Shown here piece after piece: positions 1 to 7,800 of a stretch of 45,663 nucleotides of DNA. The first letter of the stretch is position 1; each line of letters begins with the position of its first letter. The stretch comes from Candidatus Saccharimonadota bacterium. Lineage in GTDB: Bacteria > Patescibacteriota > Saccharimonadia > Saccharimonadales > Saccharimonadaceae. A program made the translations under genes and the position numbers. Location: the NCBI GenBank assembly GCA_016290315.1, contig JAEETK010000007.1, positions 1 through 45,663 on the forward strand, read 5' to 3'. Under the pieces are notes generated by a model. The model was not told the DNA's origin, made no database searches, and saw nothing but the letters and a program-made list of their open reading frames with translations.

Positions 1-1
1 G

Positions 2-103
2 CTCAATATGCGCGTCTTTAATTATCTTGACTACTACAACAACAAGCGTATACATTTAGGACTGAAGTATATGACGCCTGCGCAAATGTTGCAAAGGTGC
101 TGA
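2..103 (+). CDS. Transposase C-terminus (integrase core), partial
   Basis: The first 33 codons of the window are the end of an open frame that enters from the left. The peptide contains YYNNKRIHLGLKYMTPAQML, the typical C-terminal end of the DDE integrase core (rve/rve_3) of IS3- and IS481-like transposases, where Y-N-x-x-R-x-H-x-x-L-x-x-x-T-P is conserved. The catalytic DDE residues lie outside the window, so family and intactness cannot be settled. The frame ends in TGA 103. A 7-bp inverted repeat follows four bases later. It marks the left edge of the window as a mobile-element boundary. Confidence 0.75.
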   Translation, partial: LNMRVFNYLDYYNNKRIHLGLKYMTPAQMLQRC

Positions 104-106
104 GTT

Positions 107-128
107 AATACGTACCCATTGACGTATT
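107..128. repeat. 7-bp inverted repeat after the transposase
   Basis: AATACGT at 107-113 and ACGTATT at 122-128 are a perfect inverted repeat around an 8-nt loop, beginning four bases after the transposase stop. No U-tract follows on either strand, so it is a weak candidate for a terminator. It could be part of the insertion-sequence end. Confidence 0.35.
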
Positions 129-160
129 TACGTTTATGTGGTATAATTAATATATCTAAC

Positions 161-730
161 TTATTTTTTCTTATCCGCCAAGCAAGTATATGAAATGCCA
201 GATATGGAAGCAGTCAGCCCAATAAGCAGAGCCATATCGACAAATATCATAATAAACATCGGAATAATACCTCGTTCGATGTATTTAGTAGTAGCCATAT
301 GTATCATCATTAATTTAAAAGTCGGAACTGGCCATGGCAAAAATAATAATGCGCCAGCAATAATAGACATAATCATTATAGCCAAGTTAAATCTATATAC
401 TCCGCGAATTAAACGCGTATTTTGCTCTCCGGCGCGAATTACATGAAGCCCAAGCAAGAAATATAATAATGCAGACACGAAACCGCTCATAATCATACTA
501 GTTACACCTAAGTTATCCACATATCTGCCGGTGCGAGCAGAAATATAACGGTATATTCCCGAATACATCATCGGTAGTAGCGCCATTAAGACGCTGGCAA
601 GAGCCATTAATGCGCCCATCATACGAAGACGTGCGCAAGTTTTTTCATCATTGCGCGATAGGCTTTTTGGGCTTTGCTTATGAGATGTTTTTTCGTTTTT
701 TGTTTTAGTAGTTTTACTAGAGTTTGGCAT
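161..730 (-). CDS. Hypothetical four-TM membrane protein
   Basis: No family recognised. A polar, Lys/Ser/Thr-rich N-terminus of about 35 residues is followed by four hydrophobic segments: one beginning MGALMALASVLMALLP, one around MIMSGFVSALLYFLLG, one around LAIMIMSIIAGALLFLPW, and one near FIMIFVDMALLIGLTAS. A short charged tail ends in KKK. The frame stays open up to an ATG at 763, but that ATG overlaps the extended -10 (TGC TATAAT, 762-767 on the complement), which would put the transcript start near 755. I therefore prefer the in-frame ATG at 730 (189 aa); the longer 200-aa form is possible if another promoter exists. It is divergent from the next gene. Confidence 0.6.
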   Translation of the reverse strand: MPNSSKTTKTKNEKTSHKQSPKSLSRNDEKTCARLRMMGALMALASVLMALLPMMYSGIYRYISARTGRYVDNLGVTSMIMSGFVSALLYFLLGLHVIRAGEQNTRLIRGVYRFNLAIMIMSIIAGALLFLPWPVPTFKLMMIHMATTKYIERGIIPMFIMIFVDMALLIGLTASISGISYTCLADKKK

Positions 731-761
731 AAATAATTTGGATCCATTAATGCTTTCTTGC

Positions 762-788
762 ATTATAGCATAATTCTTATGCTAAAAT
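762..788. promoter_or_regulatory. Back-to-back extended -10 promoters
   Basis: The palindrome TAGCATAATTCTTATGCTA (766-784) carries two outward-facing extended -10 elements: TGC-TATAAT on the minus strand (hexamer 762-767) and TGC-TAAAAT on the plus strand (hexamer 783-788). Only 15 bp separate the hexamers, so two polymerases are unlikely to bind at once. Confidence 0.6.
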
Positions 789-821
789 GTAACTAACATA
801 TCCTATAAAAGGTGGGCAAAA

Positions 822-1334
822 ATGCAAGATTTCACAAACAACAATCAATCACAACCGGACAACGCAAACAACTATTACCAAGATCCATTGGAGGCCGACG
901 CTCCCGCAAGCCCCGATTCGACTAACGAACAAAATGGACAATCCCCTAGCCCGGAGCCGGAAAGGAATGAGCCACCAATGCTTAATCAGAATCCAGACGC
1001 AGACGATGAGCCAGCAATCCGCCGCGACCAAGCACCGCTTCGGCCAAATACTCATACCGCCCACAGCGCAGAACGCGAATTAAGCCCCGAGTTAGTAGAT
1101 TATCTTTCTTCCACCGAAAAATTACTCAAACAGAGCCGCAAAGAGCGCAATAATCTCATCTTGCGCATAGACGAGGAAGAAGACAAAGTTACCGAATGTC
1201 TTAAGTCTGAAAAGAATGATTTCGGGCACCGTAGCGAAGATATATATGGTCAGCTGAGCGAAGCAAAAGAAGAACTGCGTCGCAAAAATGACTTAATCAA
1301 CGCGCTTATAAAAATGGTGCGATCGCTAGAATAG
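822..1334 (+). CDS. Hypothetical disordered/coiled-coil cytoplasmic protein
   Basis: 170 aa, no recognised family. Residues 1-85 are Asn/Gln/Pro/Asp-rich and look disordered. Residues about 85-170 are strongly charged with heptad-like Leu/Ile spacing (from SPELVDYLSSTEKLLKQ to INALIKMVRSLE), indicating a coiled coil. No signal peptide or TM segment. The start is supported by AAAGGTGG about 7 nt upstream and by the extended -10 TGC-TAAAAT at 783-788, giving a leader of roughly 27 nt. A scaffold or structural role is plausible but unproven. A GC-rich hairpin follows the stop. Confidence 0.65.
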   Translation: MQDFTNNNQSQPDNANNYYQDPLEADAPASPDSTNEQNGQSPSPEPERNEPPMLNQNPDADDEPAIRRDQAPLRPNTHTAHSAERELSPELVDYLSSTEKLLKQSRKERNNLILRIDEEEDKVTECLKSEKNDFGHRSEDIYGQLSEAKEELRRKNDLINALIKMVRSLE

Positions 1335-1356
1335 CGCATCGAATACATCAACGTAA

Positions 1357-1386
1357 GAGCAGCTTCGCCTCCTGACGGAGCTGTTC
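1357..1386 (+). terminator. 11-bp hairpin after the coiled-coil gene
   Basis: GAGCAGCTTCG (1357-1367) pairs with CGGAGCTGTTC (1376-1386) with two G-U wobbles and an 8-nt loop CCTCCTGA. There is no U-tract, so it may be an RNA-stability hairpin rather than an intrinsic terminator. Confidence 0.4.
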
Positions 1387-1498
1387 TTGATTAGTCGCTA
1401 TTTTCATGTTATTATAACTTAGTTCAAAAGCATTTCGCTCAGAACAGCAGCACCTTAAATAATTGCTAGACTCTTTTCAAAAAAAGGAGGGGAATAAT

Positions 1499-1630
1499 AT
1501 GAAGAAGAGATATATAGTTGTCGGAGCAGTAGCCGCCGTCGCCGCATTTATCGCTGCGTCGCTGTATGCGATTGGATTCATCCTCGCGGACGAGGACTTC
1601 TACGACGAAGATTATTCCGAATACGAATAA
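1499..1630 (+). CDS. 43-aa single-TM peptide with acidic tail
   Basis: Short ORF with a very strong Shine-Dalgarno (AAAAAAAGGAGGGG, about 7 nt before ATG 1499). The peptide starts MKKRYIVVGAVAAVAAFIAA, one hydrophobic helix after a Lys/Arg start, and ends in the acidic DEDFYDEDYSEYE tail. Predicted topology is N-in with an acidic outside tail, or a cleaved export signal. A TG-T-TATTAT extended -10 lies at 1407-1415, and a hairpin/U-tract terminator follows at 1679, so it is a complete transcription unit. No homologue recognised. The architecture resembles the 44-aa ORF at 25735. The longer frame on the opposite strand lacks these signals. Confidence 0.6.
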   Translation: MKKRYIVVGAVAAVAAFIAASLYAIGFILADEDFYDEDYSEYE

Positions 1631-1678
1631 GCAGCCAAACAGATAGCATACGTACAATCAGCGGTCTAGCAATTTCAC

Positions 1679-1727
1679 GCCCCAAAACCAGTTCTTCCAT
1701 CATAAACTGCGCTTTGGGGCATTTTTT
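1679..1727 (+). terminator. Intrinsic terminator
   Basis: GCCCCAAA (1679-1686) pairs with TTTGGGGC (1713-1720). An inner CAGTT/AACTG stem shortens the loop. ATTTTTTA follows. It ends the 43-aa peptide transcript. Confidence 0.75.
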
Positions 1728-1749
1728 AGTACGCATACCCAACTAGCAA

Positions 1750-1775
1750 GCCACTAGAAATAGTGGCCTTTTCTT
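1750..1775 (+). terminator. Second tandem hairpin terminator
   Basis: Perfect stem GCCACTA-GAAA-TAGTGGC (1750-1767) with a stable GNRA tetraloop, followed by CTTTTCTT. It insulates the ABC operon, whose -10 (TATACT 1778-1783) follows at once. Confidence 0.7.
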
Positions 1776-1817
1776 GTTATACTTTAAATTGCTTATTTCA
1801 AAAACTTAAAGGAATAC

Positions 1818-3575
1818 ATGTTTAGACTTTTTAAAAATTTCCATAAGAAAGACTTCTTGTTCATTGTTTTAGCGATCCTATTTATTGCGGGCCAAGTTGG
1901 CCTAGAACTTAAAATGCCGGAATATATGTCCGCAATTACGCGCCTAGTGCAGACTGAGGGTAGTGAGATGGGCGACATCCTCGCGAACGGTGGCATGATG
2001 TTATTATGCGCATTCGGTAGTCTTATTTCCACCATTATTGCAGGCTGGTTCGTCTCAAATGTAGGCGCCGATTTTACCTATATTGTGCGCAAGAAGATCT
2101 TCGACAAGGTTGAATCTTTGGGCGTAAATGAAATCAAAAAATTCTCTACCGCTTCCCTGATTACGCGCACGACTAACGATGTGACACAGGTGCGACTGGT
2201 GATTTCAATGGGTGCAAATATGCTGATACGCGCACCAATGAGTGCAATCTGGGCCATTGCTAAGATATCCGGCAAAAGCTGGCAATGGAGCACGGCGACC
2301 AGTGTAGCAGTCATAATAATGCTCGCCACTGTAATTACCATAATGATGGTAGTAATTCCGCGCTTCAAGATTATACAAAAGTTAACCGACCGATTAAACG
2401 GCGTTACTCGTGAGAATCTGACTGGTATCCGCGTTGTGCGCGCCTTTAATGCCGAAAAATATCAAGAAAACAAGTTCGACATTGCCAATACAAAAGTATC
2501 GGATACCACCCGTTTTGTGGATCGTGTTTTAAGCGTCATGTCGCCAATGATGTACATGATTATGAACGGCATCACTTTAACGATTTATCTTATTGGGGCA
2601 ACGCTCATTAGTCGATCGATTATGGCCGACAAATTAACGGTCTTTAGTGATATGGTCGTCTTTTCGACTTACGCCATGCACGTAATTATGAGCTTCTTGA
2701 TGGTCGCGATGATATTCATGATGATTCCGCGCGCACAAGTTTCTGCCGAACGTATTAATGAGGTGCTCGACGAGGAGATTACAATAAAGGACGGCAGCTT
2801 CGATGATGATACCGCCGAGACCGGCACGGTCGAATTTCGAAATGTCTCTTTCAAATATCCGGACGCTGAGGAATACCTATTGAAAGATATCTCTTTTCGG
2901 GCCGAGAAAGGCCAAACCGTAGCATTCATTGGCTCGACTGGCTCTGGAAAATCTACACTAATTAACCTCGTGCCGCGTTTTTACGACGCGACAGACGGCG
3001 CGGTTTTCGTTGATGGTGTAAACGTAAAAGATTATAAACAAAAAGCCTTACATCAAAAGCTCGGCTACGTACCACAGAAGGCCGTAATCTTTAGTGGTAC
3101 CGTCACTAGCAATATTGCATATGGCGATAGCAAAAACGGTAAGCCAAATGAGCGCAAAATTCAAGCCGCCGCCAAAGTGGCGCAAGCAAAAAAGTTCGTC
3201 GAAAAACTGGACAAGAAGTACAATGCCCACATCGCACAATCTGGTACAAATATTTCTGGCGGGCAAAAACAGAGACTTGCAATCGCACGCGCTATCGCAC
3301 GTGACCCAGAAATATATATTTTTGACGACAGCTTCTCCGCCTTGGATTACAAAACCGATGCAACATTGCGCCAGGCACTAAAAGATTATACGAAGGATGC
3401 TACTTCGCTAATTGTCGCCCAACGTATCGGCACAATTATGCACGCAGACCAAATTATCGTACTCGACAAAGGGAAATGCGTTGGTCATGGTACTCACAAA
3501 GAGTTGCTAAAGAATTGCGAGATTTACAAAGAAATTGCCCTCTCGCAGCTAACGAAGGAGGAGCTCAATGTTTAA
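1818..3575 (+). CDS. Heterodimeric ABC exporter, degenerate-site subunit
   Basis: 585-aa type-IV ABC half-transporter: six-TM domain (about 1-300) then an ATPase domain (about 345-580). Walker A is GSTGSGKST, the signature ISGGQKQR, and Walker B IYIFDDSFSALD with Asp where the catalytic Glu should be. The H-loop reads IVAQRIGTI with Gln for His. The Glu-to-Asp and His-to-Gln changes are the hallmark of the non-catalytic partner in BmrC/LmrC/TM287-type heterodimers. It should act only with the next gene, whose start overlaps this stop by 8 nt. The start at 1818 has AAAGGA upstream and -10 TATACT at 1778-1783. The substrate (drug, lipid or peptide) cannot be read from sequence. Confidence 0.92.
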   Translation: MFRLFKNFHKKDFLFIVLAILFIAGQVGLELKMPEYMSAITRLVQTEGSEMGDILANGGMMLLCAFGSLISTIIAGWFVSNVGADFTYIVRKKIFDKVESLGVNEIKKFSTASLITRTTNDVTQVRLVISMGANMLIRAPMSAIWAIAKISGKSWQWSTATSVAVIIMLATVITIMMVVIPRFKIIQKLTDRLNGVTRENLTGIRVVRAFNAEKYQENKFDIANTKVSDTTRFVDRVLSVMSPMMYMIMNGITLTIYLIGATLISRSIMADKLTVFSDMVVFSTYAMHVIMSFLMVAMIFMMIPRAQVSAERINEVLDEEITIKDGSFDDDTAETGTVEFRNVSFKYPDAEEYLLKDISFRAEKGQTVAFIGSTGSGKSTLINLVPRFYDATDGAVFVDGVNVKDYKQKALHQKLGYVPQKAVIFSGTVTSNIAYGDSKNGKPNERKIQAAAKVAQAKKFVEKLDKKYNAHIAQSGTNISGGQKQRLAIARAIARDPEIYIFDDSFSALDYKTDATLRQALKDYTKDATSLIVAQRIGTIMHADQIIVLDKGKCVGHGTHKELLKNCEIYKEIALSQLTKEELNV

Positions 3576-5589
3576 CGGTAGCGGTCGTCGCGGTGGCCAA
3601 GATGTAAAAGTAAAGAATTTCGGCAAAGCTATAAAACGTATGCTTACCGAGATGCGACCTTTCTATTTCTTGATTACGATTGCAATGATAATGTCAATTG
3701 CAGGATCGGTCCTTAGTGTAATTGCACCACGCAAATTAGCAGAAATTACAGACGGGATTAGCGCCGGGTTAATGCTTGATCGCCAGAAGGTGTCCGACGT
3801 AGCTACGGAACTAATGCAAAAACCAACTGACGGCAGCAAGATTGACGGCATAACTATCACAAAAGAAGATAAGCTTGCTTTTATGCAGTCAATACAAAAA
3901 ATACAATCAGAGCTAGGCGACGTAACAAACTTTACGCAAGACGATGCAGTCAAAATCTACAAAGCTATAGACGAGATGCCGGCTTCTATCCAAGAGGTAA
4001 TTAAGCCTAAAATGGATTTTGAAGCAATCAGAAATGCTGCAATATTTATGATTTGCCTATATATCTCCTCGGCGGTTCTAGAATTCCTGGAAGGCTTCAT
4101 AATGGCGCGCGTCACAACCGGCTTCGCTCGAGATTTGCGCAATCGAATATCGCATAAGATAAATAAATTGCCACTAAAATATTTCGACCGCAACCAGATT
4201 GGCGATACACTTTCACGCGTAACTAATGACGTAGATTCCGTATCTAGCAGTATGGATAATTCGTTCGGCGCAATTATTGGCGAAGGGTCGTTATTGCTGG
4301 GCTCGCTCGTAATGATGATTATTACAAACTGGACGATGGCCTTAGTAGCGGTCGTAACTAGCTTATTCGGGTTCGTTTTTATGTCAATGATTCTAAAGCG
4401 ATCGCAGAAATACTTTACAATGCGACAAGTCGAACTTGGCAATATGAATGCGCATATCGAAGAGATCTATTCTGGCATATCGGTCGTAAAAGCCTACGAC
4501 GGCAAGACCACGGCCGATAAAAAATTCGATAAGCTTAACAAAAAGATTCGTTTTGCAAATCAGCATAGTCAATTTCTATCTGGCATGATGCATCCTATTA
4601 TGGCTTTTACTGGCAACTTGGGCTACGTGGCAGTATGCGTGACGGGGGCACTCCTGACGATGAATGGAGTAATTAGCTTTGGCGTTATTGTTGCCTTTAT
4701 GACTTACGTACGACTCTTCTCATCACCATTGTCGCGTATCGCACAGGCCGTAGGTGGGCTGCAACCTGCGGCGGCCGCCAGTGAGCGCGTTTTTGAGTTT
4801 ATCGACGAGGACGAAATGCCAGACGAGCATAATATCAAGAATCGAATCAATAAAGATAATATTGAAGGCAATATTATATTCGATCACGTTAGGTTTGGCT
4901 ACGATGATGACAAAGTAATTATTAAAGACTTTTCCGCCGAGGCTAAAGCTGGGCAAAAAATAGCCATCGTTGGGCCGACCGGCGCCGGCAAGACTACTAT
5001 GGTTAATCTACTAATGAAGTTCTACGACATCAAGGACGGCGACATCCGTATTGATGGCATATCGACGAAAGAAATGACCCGTGCTGATGTTCATTCCCTG
5101 TTCACGATGGTCCTGCAGGATACGTGGATGTTTAGTGGGACTATTCGTGAGAATATTGCCTACAACCACAAGGACGTCAGCGATTCGACGATCATGAAGA
5201 TTTGCGACACGGTCGGCCTTAGTCACTTTATTAAAACACTGCCCAAAGGCCTAAAAACCGATATTTCAGAGAATGAATCAGTCTCAGCCGGCCAAAAACA
5301 GCTAATTACGATTGCGCGCGGTATGGTTGAAGATGCGCCGTTCTTAATTTTAGATGAGGCCACTTCGAACGTCGATACTCGCACAGAGGAATTGGTTCAA
5401 AAGGCAATGGATAAGCTGATGGAGGGGCGCACTTCCTTCATTATCGCCCATCGCTTATCAACGATTAAAAATGCCGATTTAATCCTTGTCATGAACGAAG
5501 GCAATATCATTGAGGCTGGCAATCATAAACAGCTAATGGCAAAAGGCGGTTTTTATGCCGACCTCTATAATTCACAGTTTGTTTTATAG
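3568..5589 (+). CDS. Heterodimeric ABC exporter, catalytic subunit
   Basis: 673-aa half-transporter with canonical catalytic residues: Walker A GPTGAGKTT, Walker B FLILDEATSNVD with catalytic Glu, H-loop IIAHRLSTI. Its signature is degenerate (VSAGQKQ rather than LSGGQ). This matches the TM288/BmrD/LmrD partner, whose signature faces the degenerate site of the other subunit. About 90 residues are inserted after TM1 (about residues 60-150), helical and charged, as in the BmrD extracellular domain. ATG overlaps the upstream stop (ATGTTTAA) and has AAGGAGGAG in front, so the two are translationally coupled. Probable export of a lipid, peptide or toxic compound. Confidence 0.92.
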   Translation: MFNGSGRRGGQDVKVKNFGKAIKRMLTEMRPFYFLITIAMIMSIAGSVLSVIAPRKLAEITDGISAGLMLDRQKVSDVATELMQKPTDGSKIDGITITKEDKLAFMQSIQKIQSELGDVTNFTQDDAVKIYKAIDEMPASIQEVIKPKMDFEAIRNAAIFMICLYISSAVLEFLEGFIMARVTTGFARDLRNRISHKINKLPLKYFDRNQIGDTLSRVTNDVDSVSSSMDNSFGAIIGEGSLLLGSLVMMIITNWTMALVAVVTSLFGFVFMSMILKRSQKYFTMRQVELGNMNAHIEEIYSGISVVKAYDGKTTADKKFDKLNKKIRFANQHSQFLSGMMHPIMAFTGNLGYVAVCVTGALLTMNGVISFGVIVAFMTYVRLFSSPLSRIAQAVGGLQPAAAASERVFEFIDEDEMPDEHNIKNRINKDNIEGNIIFDHVRFGYDDDKVIIKDFSAEAKAGQKIAIVGPTGAGKTTMVNLLMKFYDIKDGDIRIDGISTKEMTRADVHSLFTMVLQDTWMFSGTIRENIAYNHKDVSDSTIMKICDTVGLSHFIKTLPKGLKTDISENESVSAGQKQLITIARGMVEDAPFLILDEATSNVDTRTEELVQKAMDKLMEGRTSFIIAHRLSTIKNADLILVMNEGNIIEAGNHKQLMAKGGFYADLYNSQFVL

Positions 5590-5594
5590 TCTGT

Positions 5595-5626
5595 TATAAT
5601 ATAGGTAATATACATTCGTGGAGGAG
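5595..5626 (+). promoter_or_regulatory. Promoter -10 and SD for the 5635 gene
   Basis: TATAAT at 5595-5600, starting 6 nt after the exporter stop, then GGAGGAG at 5620-5626, 8 nt before ATG 5635. It suggests independent expression of the anchored protein downstream of the ABC pair. Confidence 0.5.
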
Positions 5627-5634
5627 TGTTAGAT

Positions 5635-6360
5635 ATGACAAAACAGCAAGACCAGACGCGCGGTCGTTCAAACAAGGTAATGATTTTTAGTTGCGCCTTA
5701 GGAATAGTGGCAGCAATGGTAATTGGCGTGATGATCAACAATGCTACCGCACAATCTCGTTTTGAGAAGGAAATAGTTGCAGTAAACGAGGCTTTTTCAG
5801 CAGGCGACAACCAGAAGATAAGCGAGGTCCTAGATCGCACCGTTAGTTCCGGCGACTACGCTAAGGTCGAGAAGAGTATCAAGAAGTATGTCGGCGATAT
5901 CATGAAGAATATTAACGATATTGAAGAAATTGCAGAGTCTGAGGCCGTCTATAATTCGCTCGAAGGCAAATATCTGGAAAAAAATCGAGACAAACTTGAG
6001 GCTACTATTTCAGAGCTCGACAAGGCATCCAAAAAGATTGAAGCACTAACATCCGACTACAAAAAGCTTTACAGCGAAGAAAGCGTTAAGGGATACATAG
6101 AAGGCCAGGACCTGAGCGATAGCTATTCGGCCCTGTTTTCCGAAAATGCTAAGCTTTTTTACGACGACAAAGACCTACACAACGATTATGATTCTATGCT
6201 AAAGGTCGTAGCCGACACAATCCGTGTCGAGGCCAAGGCGATTGATTATCTGAATAAAAACAAGTCGGCTTGGAAAATCGTAGACGGCTCAATTAGCTTT
6301 ACAAGTAGTGACGCCGCAGCCAAGTATAACGAGATACTGCAAAGCGTTGCAAATAGCTAG
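5635..6360 (+). CDS. Membrane-anchored helical extracytoplasmic protein
   Basis: 241 aa counted from ATG 5635, chosen over an in-frame GTG at 5626 because the GGAGGAG SD is correctly spaced only for the ATG. A short polar N-terminus precedes one TM/signal segment (VMIFSCALGIVAAMVIGVMI). The rest is about 200 residues of charged amphipathic helix, rich in Lys/Glu/Asp/Ser, with no Cys. This resembles uncleaved-signal helical-bundle proteins; I recognise no family. It follows the ABC exporter and is closed by its own terminator at 6386, so it may be an accessory factor to the exporter, but that is only positional inference. Confidence 0.65.
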   Translation: MTKQQDQTRGRSNKVMIFSCALGIVAAMVIGVMINNATAQSRFEKEIVAVNEAFSAGDNQKISEVLDRTVSSGDYAKVEKSIKKYVGDIMKNINDIEEIAESEAVYNSLEGKYLEKNRDKLEATISELDKASKKIEALTSDYKKLYSEESVKGYIEGQDLSDSYSALFSENAKLFYDDKDLHNDYDSMLKVVADTIRVEAKAIDYLNKNKSAWKIVDGSISFTSSDAAAKYNEILQSVANS

Positions 6361-6385
6361 AAAGATTACGTAATTTGGACAAATG

Positions 6386-6411
6386 ACCGCCTTTACAGAG
6401 GCGGTTTTTTC
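6386..6411 (+). terminator. Intrinsic terminator
   Basis: ACCGCCT (6386-6392) pairs with AGGCGGT (6399-6405), followed by TTTTTT. It ends the exporter/anchored-protein transcript. Confidence 0.85.
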
Positions 6412-6528
6412 TATTTGACTTTTGTATTTTTGATTTTCATCTTTAACATTTTTTCACACGATTGCAAATTACCTCTGTTATTTTATGCAAAAAATAATAA
6501 GCGTTTTGCTTGCGAATCGAAGCATAAG

Positions 6529-6545
6529 TGCTATACTAGATATAG
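6529..6545 (+). promoter_or_regulatory. Extended -10 for a near-leaderless GT4 transcript
   Basis: TGC-TATACT with the hexamer at 6532-6537. Only 8 nt separate it from ATG 6546 and no SD is present. The transcript should begin within about 2 nt of the start codon. A possible -35 TTGCGA lies 16 bp upstream. Confidence 0.6.
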
Positions 6546-7769
6546 ATGAAAATTTTAATGCTAGGATGGGAGCTTCCCCCACACAATAGTGGCGGCCTAG
6601 GAGTAGCTTGCCTACACCTATCGAAATCACTCGCCAAACTTGGCGCAGATATAGATTTCGTGGTACCGTACGAAGCTGAGCATAATTTTGATTACATGAA
6701 CGTTCTTTCTGCCGGTCATGTTGATCCAGAAATGATTTATAAAGGCTCTGCATATATATCCGCAGATATTGAAGAAAAACGTTTTAAGCAAGGCGCAGCA
6801 AAAGAGATGTTCTCAATGCGCGATATTCAGAAGAATTACTGCAATTTTGTTGAGAAGTATTTGATGGAGTTTAAACCAGATTTAGTTCATGCACATGATT
6901 GGTTGACGTACGAAGCTGGCATCTTAGCGAAGAAGAATTTCGGAATACCTTTAGTGGCCCACGTACATGCTACTGAGTTCGATCGCGGTGGTCCGAATGG
7001 CGGCAATCCTTTAATTCATCAAATTGAGTATGAAGGCTTGGTTTGGGCAGATAAAATTATTGCCGTTAGTCAAGCGACGAAGAATATCATCGTAGAGAAG
7101 TACGGCATTCCGCCAGAGAAAATTGATGTGGCATATAATGGCTTTGACTTGCCAAAAGATGACGATTACCATTACGATGGTTCAAGCTATCAATATCTAG
7201 AGGGATTAAAGGCGAAGGGCTATACTGTAGTGTCGACAGTTGGACGCTTCACCTTGCAAAAAGGTCTCTTCCACTTGATGCGCGCAGCGGCTCGAGCGAT
7301 TCAGATTCATCCAAAGATGGTTTTCTTATTTGCGGGCGATGGCGAACAAAAAGATCAACTCATGCGCATGTCGGCAGATCTTGGCATTTCGCAGAACGTC
7401 ATCTTCACTGGCTTCATTCGTGGCAAACAACTTCGCGACATCTATAGTATCTCCGATATCTTTGTAATGAGTTCGGTATCTGAGCCATTTGGCTTGACGG
7501 CGTTAGAAGCGGCCCATCACGGAAATGCACTGGTCATCACAAAACAATCTGGCGTAGGCGAAGTGTTACAGTCGATTGTGCGCTACGACTTCTGGGACGA
7601 AGACAAGTTAGCTGGAGCATTAGTGAACATCGCCGAAAGCCCAGCGCTAACACATACTCTTCAAGACGGCATTCGCCATGAATATACTCGCATTTCTTGG
7701 GATGACGTTGCGGCAAAATGTATCCAGGTGTATGATGAAGTTAGCAAACATAAAAGAAATCGTTTCTAA
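6546..7769 (+). CDS. GT4/GT5-like glycosyltransferase (glycogen synthase-like)
   Basis: 407 aa with a GT-B fold. The N-terminal domain opens MKILMLGWELPPHNSGGLG, the nucleotide-sugar glycine loop of starch/glycogen synthase-like enzymes. The C-terminal domain carries VGRFTLQKGL and the E-x7-E donor motif EPFGLTALEAA with HHGNALVITKQSGVGEVL. HAHDWLT and HVHATEFDR are typical of the archaeal/bacterial GT4 clade found beside GH57 enzymes (as in the MJ1606-MJ1611 cluster). It probably extends an alpha-1,4-glucan from ADP- or UDP-glucose in the cytoplasm. The GH57 gene follows in the same direction after 31 nt, so a storage-glucan operon is likely. Donor specificity is not readable. Confidence 0.88.
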   Translation: MKILMLGWELPPHNSGGLGVACLHLSKSLAKLGADIDFVVPYEAEHNFDYMNVLSAGHVDPEMIYKGSAYISADIEEKRFKQGAAKEMFSMRDIQKNYCNFVEKYLMEFKPDLVHAHDWLTYEAGILAKKNFGIPLVAHVHATEFDRGGPNGGNPLIHQIEYEGLVWADKIIAVSQATKNIIVEKYGIPPEKIDVAYNGFDLPKDDDYHYDGSSYQYLEGLKAKGYTVVSTVGRFTLQKGLFHLMRAAARAIQIHPKMVFLFAGDGEQKDQLMRMSADLGISQNVIFTGFIRGKQLRDIYSISDIFVMSSVSEPFGLTALEAAHHGNALVITKQSGVGEVLQSIVRYDFWDEDKLAGALVNIAESPALTHTLQDGIRHEYTRISWDDVAAKCIQVYDEVSKHKRNRF

Positions 7770-7800
7770 AAATAAAGATTAAGTGGAGGTGATCAAGGAA

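Noticed and set aside
195-446. 83-aa Ile-rich plus-strand frame
   Set aside because: Antisense to the 4-TM gene; Ile/Met-rich mirror of its codons, no SD.
1357-1386. Loop CCTCCTGA as an antisense to the SD of the 43-aa ORF
   Set aside because: The -10 for that ORF (near 1410) lies downstream of the hairpin, so the loop is not on the same transcript.
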